Of a DNA stretch of 9,799 nucleotides, positions 5,738-9,799 are shown one piece after another (positions within the stretch are counted from its first letter, which is position 1; each line of letters begins with the position of its first letter). The stretch lies in the NCBI GenBank assembly GCA_030690025.1, contig JAUYDJ010000049.1, positions 1-9,799 of the forward strand, read 5' to 3'. Source of the DNA: Chloroflexota bacterium. GTDB lineage: Bacteria > Chloroflexota > Dehalococcoidia > Dehalococcoidales > JAUYDJ01. Under the pieces are notes generated by a model. That model saw only the letters and a list, made by a program, of their open reading frames with translations, ran no database searches and was not told where the DNA came from. The position numbers and the translations under genes were made by a program.

Positions 5738-8422
5738 TTAAGCGCGAGCCTGTTCCTGGTTGATGTCCGTACCGATAGGAAGTGTCACCTTAATAATTGT
5801 ACCGCCGCCGGGGCGGTTCTCCGCCCGGATACGACCGCCGTGCGCTTCCACAAATCCCTTGCAGATAGATAGACCAAGACCGGTACCAACCACATTATCC
5901 GGGCGTTGCACGCGGTAAAACTTATCGAAAACGCGCACCAGGTCGAGCTCGGGAATGCCGATACCCCTATCCGCCACATCTATCTCAATTTCCTGCCCGA
6001 CCTGCCTGGCGCTGATTTCCACAGGCGCATCGTGTGGTGAATATTTGAAGGCATTATCCAGGATATTCACCAGTGTCTGCACGATGAGGCCAAAATCCAC
6101 CCATATAATAGGTAAAGAGGGCGATAAGTCAATTTTGACCTGGCGGCTTTCAGATTCGCTTCTTAGTTGTTCCAGAGCGGCGGCAATTATTTCCGGCACT
6201 TTTGATGGATGCCGCAGTATTTTTACTGCCCCGGCGTCTATTCTGGACATGTCAATCAGGTTGGTTATCAAATGGCTCAGGGTTTCCGCCTCGTCACTGG
6301 CAGCTTGAATCACGTCTCTCTTCGTCGTGTCATCCAGGTTTACCCCGCCCTCCCGCAGGCTATTCAGGGCATTGATTATTGATATCAGCGGGGTACGTAG
6401 ACCGTGCGAAATCGAATTAAGCAGGGCAGTCTGTAAGGCCTCGGTAGTCCTCAGAATTTTGGTCTTGTTGGCTTCTTCGGCCATAAGGATACCCTCTATG
6501 GCCAGTGCCTCGAGGTCGGTGTAGGCCCCCAGCAGTCTCTCCTGTTCAATGGTCAGCCTGCTTTCGGCGTCAGTTGACCACGTTCCGATTACGCCTATGG
6601 TTCCCCTGGCAGTGACCAACGGTAAGTATCGTGCTTTAGCCCCGGGCAGGGTGTCCGTGCCCTTGCCGGCCATTTTTTCGTGCTGAAAGCACCATAGCGC
6701 GGCGGCGAGTTCTTTTTCGTCGATGCCGATATCCGAACTCTTCGCGTATAGTTTCAGCACAGCCCTGTTTTGAGGGTTGGGTAAAAAGATTGACACCCCG
6801 CGGCCGAATGTTTCTCTGGTCCTCCTTATGATGGTGTCCACATATGACTCGAGGTCATTTGAGACTGCCAGGTCCCGGCTCAAAGCATAAAGAGCGGCCG
6901 TTTCTCGTTCGCGGCGCCTGGCGGTCTCGGTCCGTTGCCGGGTCTGCGAGGCCAGGTAGCTAAAGATAATACTAATGACAAGCAACGTGGCCAGAGTAAA
7001 GAAGTACGCCGCATTAACCACCGATTCAAATGGGTTCAGGAAGAAGAACTCAAACGCAATTACACTCAATATAGAGACGGCAATGGATGGACCAAATCCC
7101 CAGAAGATAGCGGCGACCGCGACGCTAAGCAAATAGAGCATGGCGGTTGCAGCCAAAGAGAATAGCCCATGTGCCCCTTGGCCTAGCAGGGTAACCAATG
7201 CCACCAGGCCCAGGCCCCATAGATAACCCAACCAGTTGCGCCACTCTCGCTCGGGTGCCCTGTCTACCCTGGCTTTCTCACCGGTGTCGTTCACAATAAA
7301 GATATCAGACTGGGCACTCTGCCGGATAATTTGATTTTCTATTGACGCACCGAACAGGTTGCGCCAGAGCCGACGGCGTGGTTTGCCAAGGACAATCTTC
7401 GTCACGCGGTTCTGCCGGGCGAACTCTATCACTGCCTCGGCTACCGAGTTTCCCTGAATTCTGGCCGTCTTGGCTCCCATCCGTTCCGCCAACCGAAGAG
7501 TATCCATCAGCCGGTCTTCACGGTCGGAGGAAAGGGAGATGCGTGTTGGCGTCTCTACATGTACGGCGAACCATTCGGCGCCCAACTGTCTGGCCAATCT
7601 ACCGGTAGCGCGCACCAGGGCAGAGCCGGTAGGACTAAGGCTAATGCATACCAGGAGGCGTTCCGAGGTTGGCCAGGGACCGCGGATGGCATGGGTTCCC
7701 ATATAGGCCTGTTTCTGCTTGTCCACATGTTTGGCCGCGGTGCGCATGGTCAACTCGCGCAATGCGGTCAGATTACCCTTGCGGAAAAAATTTGCTGTCG
7801 CTTGAGCTATCTGGTCGGGGACATAAACTTTGCCTTCCTTGAGCCGCTTCAATAGCTCTTCCGGAGGCAAGTCGACTATCTCAATTTCACCGGCGTTATC
7901 GATAAAAACGTCAGGAACCGTCTCTCGTATCCAGACGCCAGTGACCTGCGCCACCACATCCTGAAGACGCTCAATATGCTGGATATTAAGGGTCGTATAG
8001 ACATCAATCCCGGCTTCCAGCAGTTCGTCCACATCCTGATAGCGCTTAAGGTGGCGCGAGTCTGGAACATTGGTGTGAGCGAGTTCGTCCACCAATGCCA
8101 GCCGGGGCCGCCGCCGGAGTACGGCATCCAGGTCCATCTCGGACAAGGTCAAACCCTCGTATTCGGACTGTTTACGAGGGATAACTTCAAGGCCTTCGAG
8201 GAGGGCTTCTGTTTCCGTACGACCATGTGTTTCGACGTATGCGACAACAACGTCAAGCTCCTTTTTACGCTGTTGAGCTGCCTCGAGCATGGTATAGGTC
8301 TTGCCCACGCCGGCGGCATAACCGAGGAATATTTTTAATGCGCCGCGCTTTTTAGGCTCTTCCTCGGCTTTTATCCGTTCCAGCAATTCGTCAGGACTGG
8401 GACGAGAGTCAGTTGGGCCCAT
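5738..8422 (-). CDS. kdpD: Sensor histidine kinase KdpD
   Basis: KdpD is the membrane sensor that normally detects K+ limitation and phosphorylates KdpE to switch on kdpFABC. The 894-residue protein has the full architecture: an N-terminal KdpD domain with Walker A GYAAGVGKT (34-42) and DELAHTN (112-118), a USP-like domain (about 250-380), four membrane helices (about 397-495), a GAF-like region (about 515-650), then HisKA and HATPase domains. His673 is the phospho-acceptor, the same number as in E. coli. The ATPase N-box Asn is residue 790, followed by DRGIGIP and GTGLGLSI. The striking change is Gly674: the motif is SHGLRTPL where most HisKA kinases have SHDLRTPL or an E, so kinase activity may be reduced. 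The ATG at 8422 is preceded by GGGAGA (8434-8429). It lies upstream of kdpA on the same strand, and no kdpE adjoins it. Confidence 0.96.
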   Translation of the reverse strand: MGPTDSRPSPDELLERIKAEEEPKKRGALKIFLGYAAGVGKTYTMLEAAQQRKKELDVVVAYVETHGRTETEALLEGLEVIPRKQSEYEGLTLSEMDLDAVLRRRPRLALVDELAHTNVPDSRHLKRYQDVDELLEAGIDVYTTLNIQHIERLQDVVAQVTGVWIRETVPDVFIDNAGEIEIVDLPPEELLKRLKEGKVYVPDQIAQATANFFRKGNLTALRELTMRTAAKHVDKQKQAYMGTHAIRGPWPTSERLLVCISLSPTGSALVRATGRLARQLGAEWFAVHVETPTRISLSSDREDRLMDTLRLAERMGAKTARIQGNSVAEAVIEFARQNRVTKIVLGKPRRRLWRNLFGASIENQIIRQSAQSDIFIVNDTGEKARVDRAPEREWRNWLGYLWGLGLVALVTLLGQGAHGLFSLAATAMLYLLSVAVAAIFWGFGPSIAVSILSVIAFEFFFLNPFESVVNAAYFFTLATLLVISIIFSYLASQTRQRTETARRRERETAALYALSRDLAVSNDLESYVDTIIRRTRETFGRGVSIFLPNPQNRAVLKLYAKSSDIGIDEKELAAALWCFQHEKMAGKGTDTLPGAKARYLPLVTARGTIGVIGTWSTDAESRLTIEQERLLGAYTDLEALAIEGILMAEEANKTKILRTTEALQTALLNSISHGLRTPLISIINALNSLREGGVNLDDTTKRDVIQAASDEAETLSHLITNLIDMSRIDAGAVKILRHPSKVPEIIAAALEQLRSESESRQVKIDLSPSLPIIWVDFGLIVQTLVNILDNAFKYSPHDAPVEISARQVGQEIEIDVADRGIGIPELDLVRVFDKFYRVQRPDNVVGTGLGLSICKGFVEAHGGRIRAENRPGGGTIIKVTLPIGTDINQEQARA

Positions 8423-8428
8423 ATGATT

Positions 8429-8470
8429 TCTCCCAAGTCACATTTTACAATTTTCCACTGACCAGGTCTA
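8429..8470 (-). promoter_or_regulatory. kdpD ribosome site and weak candidate promoter
   Basis: GGGAGA at 8434-8429 on the minus strand is a good Shine-Dalgarno site about 6 nt before the kdpD ATG. TAAAAT (8447-8442) is a fair -10 and TAGACC (8470-8465) a weak -35 with 17-nt spacing. Initiation would fall near 8435, leaving a very short leader. The ribosome site is convincing, the promoter much less so. Confidence 0.35.
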
Positions 8471-8505
8471 GCCGCCGCTTCATCCAAAAGCTGCCAGCAT
8501 AGTAA

Positions 8506-9102
8506 ACACTCCAGCTATGGGGGTCGAACTACCACCTGGTTTCGGATACTCAAAGCCAGTTCGATGTCAATAATGCGAAAGAACTTACGAAGTGCGCGGT
8601 TGCTCTGTGTATGCTGGCGCTTCGTGACCTTACTAAGCTGGACATGGCGACTACCGTCGTACCCTTCAACCCGCGTCGGGCGCAGGTCGAAAGCCGCGGT
8701 GCTAATTGGGTGGTCGTCGACGGGGATAAGGTGCTGGCCTTTTCGGCGAGTGGCGAAGCCGATGCGCGCAGAGCTATGGAAATCATACGCTACTACGGAA
8801 TGAACAAGCAGGTCACCTGCGATAAGCCCTGGTTATGGCTGCAGTACTATCTCACCGATAACTCGGCTCCTACGAAGGCGCCAATACCTCAGGAAGATTC
8901 CGTTCCGATAGCAGCGGAGCGACTTCGGGTAGTAAAAAGGCAGGGATACCACTACGTTTACAGTGGCAGGGAGCTTCTGTTAGAGTGCCCATCGCAGAGC
9001 GCTGCCAATAAAGCGATAGACATCATTAAGCTTTGCGGCTTTACCCGGAAGTGCTACGCAGGAAACCGCGAATTTCCGGCTATGGTGTATTTCGCGAAGT
9101 AA
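8506..9102 (+). pseudogene. 5'-truncated remnant of a protein with tandem ~60-aa modules
   Basis: The frame is open from just after consecutive TAG and TAA stops (8500-8505) to a TAA at 9100-9102, yet no ATG, GTG or TTG occurs before ATG 8611, which has no ribosome site. The codons before 8611 read protein-like (WGSNYHLVSDTQSQFDVNNA, then AKELTKCAVAL), so the true N-terminus seems lost. Two related modules follow: VVPFNPRR... GANWVVVDGDKVLAFSAS... ADARRAMEIIRYYGM... WLWLQYYL, and RLRVVKRQGYHYVYSGRELL... ANKAIDIIKLCGF... CYAGN... PAMVYF. The shared pattern is an aromatic strand, 'DG/SG..LL.F', an 'A..A..II...G' helix, then a strand ending in Y-F or Y-L. I recall similar unnamed repeat modules in secreted bacterial proteins, but cannot verify this. 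A short intact 163-aa gene starting at 8611 is the alternative. It is divergent from kdpD. Confidence 0.55.
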
Positions 9103-9465
9103 GCTGTATCGATCGCATGCACCGGCGAAAAAGATAGATACAGAAATGTGATGAGGATGGGTGGCGCTCTCATCCCGGCTTGGAGATTTGGCGTCCGGCA
9201 CTATCGTTTGACGGGGAGTTGAATCCATTGGCATATTGAGTCTAGACTGCACAAATTGAGGTATTGTGACCGAATGCAATTCTGTTGCGCACACAGCCTT
9301 GACAGAGATAACACCTTTACCGTAGCGACCAACTTATGTAAATGTCAGCGCTGGACTTCTCGTCAACTTGTTGAGCCGAATCCGTCTTGTTGCTGTTGTT
9401 TCAGAGTGATTTCCAGATGGTAAACAAGGATTGGATAAGTGACATTGACATCCTCGATATCGGAG
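9103..9465. other. Non-coding spacer between remnant gene and IS element
   Basis: No credible gene is seen in these 363 nt. Short frames on both strands have no ribosome sites and look like chance. A weak inverted repeat CTGTATC/GATACAG (9104-9110 and 9137-9143) just after the remnant's stop has a 26-nt loop and no T-run. TTGACA at 9299-9304 has no -10 at a proper distance. The stretch is probably decayed accessory DNA that received the insertion sequence. Confidence 0.5.
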
Positions 9466-9490
9466 TGGACTGCACCCCTATCGTTGGACA
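9466..9490. repeat. Terminal inverted repeat of the IS3-family element
   Basis: Twenty-five bases starting TGGACTGCACCC and ending GTTGGACA match the general form of IS150-group ends (5'-TG...TTGGACA). The boundary is set by the outermost TGG and by the transposase stop at 9478-9480, which falls within it. The partner repeat is outside the window. Confidence 0.75.
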
Positions 9491-9799
9491 GAAATGGTTA
9501 GGAGGGTTCGGCTCGGTTCCGTCTGGTTTTCATACCTGGGTAATGATTTCTCATAGTCCTCCGGTGGGAGGTAACCCAGTGCCGAATGCAATCTTTTCCT
9601 TCAGGATGAGGCCTTCAGGATGAATCCGATTATACACCTCCTCTATGAAATGGGGAGGCCTCAGGATCACGTCGTCATAGGTTTCGTACTCGCTGAGATA
9701 CACCTCCTCATATTTCAATGTCTTAAAGAAGCTTTCCATCCTGGCGTTATCATAGGGATTGCCTGCCCGAGCCATGCTGATGGCAAAGCCATGGCGTCT
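9478..9799 (-). pseudogene. IS3-family transposase OrfB C-terminus, frameshifted by a 28-bp insertion
   Basis: The frame entering from the window edge reads HGFAISMARAGNPYDNARME..., the C-terminal DDE integrase core of IS3 OrfB. The Glu in ARMESFFKTLK is the third catalytic acid. It continues through FIEEVYNR, then departs from the family and hits TGA at 9551. The family's usual continuation, KRLHSALGYLPPEDYEKSLP, is present in another frame from about 9597 down to a TAG at 9478-9480 inside the terminal repeat. Removing the 28 bases 9598-9625 rejoins NR to KRLHSALGY exactly. The insert is two copies of a 14-bp unit (CCTTCAGGATGA plus two bases). The shortened product would still hold the catalytic Glu but lose its normal tail, so the copy is probably inactive. 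The 5' part is off the window. Confidence 0.85.

Larger units (their letters stand above)
9466..9799 (-). mobile_element. 3' end of an IS3-family (IS150-like) insertion sequence, cut by the window edge
   Basis: The element's transposase-3' end lies at 9466, where a terminal inverted repeat starts with TGGACTGCACCCC and runs to TTGGACA, the typical TG...TTGGACA layout of IS150-type elements. The transposase reads inward on the minus strand and its stop codon sits inside this terminal repeat, as is usual for the group. The other end and any target-site duplication lie beyond the window. Confidence 0.85.

Noticed and set aside
5518..8523. TCCAGCTATGG occurring on both sides of kdpD (near 5519 and 8511), as flanking direct repeats of an inserted kdpD
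   Set aside because: An 11-base match is expected several times by chance in 10 kb and the similarity does not extend convincingly.
9104..9143. CTGTATC/GATACAG as a terminator
   Set aside because: Only 7 bp with a 26-nt loop and no T-run.
8980..9294. Minus-strand 104-codon frame overlapping the remnant gene
   Set aside because: Shadow of the plus-strand remnant and spacer, with no domain-like pattern.

Overview
This is a bacterial window built around a potassium-uptake locus of the Kdp type, with accessory or decayed DNA on both flanks. Core genes are compact, with clear Shine-Dalgarno sites and sigma70-like promoters. The lineage cannot be fixed from sequence alone. Moderate GC, the KdpA/KdpD style and a hairpin repeat of the 'TTCGCT..CTCAGAATGAC / GTCA.CCTGAGCG.AGCG' type would fit an environmental Chloroflexota (Dehalococcoidia-like) genome, but this is a weak inference.

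Layout, left to right. (1) 1-440: a textbook TTGACA-N17-TATAAT promoter drives a short SH3/KOW-like hypothetical protein on the plus strand. (2) 440-841: non-coding DNA, then a 40-codon plus-strand ORF with an excellent Shine-Dalgarno site. Its 3' end runs into a 64-bp imperfect inverted repeat lying just downstream of kdpC. (3) 842-5178, minus strand: kdpA, kdpB and kdpC, a tightly coupled operon (9-nt gap, then a 4-nt overlap) encoding the K+-channel subunit, the P-type ATPase subunit and the stabilising subunit. (4) 5179-5737: a 559-bp gap holding a good minus-strand promoter and a leader of about 410 nt with mutually exclusive hairpins. This is where a regulatory RNA for kdpABC would sit. 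(5) 5738-8422, minus strand: kdpD, the full-length sensor kinase, placed upstream of kdpA. (6) 8506-9102, plus strand: a 5'-truncated remnant carrying two copies of a ~60-residue module. (7) 9103-9465: no gene seen. (8) 9466-9799: the 3' end of an IS3-family element of the IS150 type, with its terminal inverted repeat and a transposase frame broken by a 28-bp insertion.

How it works together: KdpABC forms the high-affinity, ATP-driven K+ importer of the inner membrane, and KdpD normally senses K+ limitation and phosphorylates KdpE. Neither kdpE nor kdpF is visible here. KdpD also has Gly instead of the acidic residue right after the phospho-accepting His673. KdpA has a non-canonical second selectivity-filter loop. 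Together with the long structured leader, these raise the question of whether this kdp locus is controlled in the usual KdpD-KdpE way. No complete novel multi-gene system is evident; the most interesting items are the kdpA leader, the altered KdpD and KdpA motifs, and the repeat and remnant features on the flanks.
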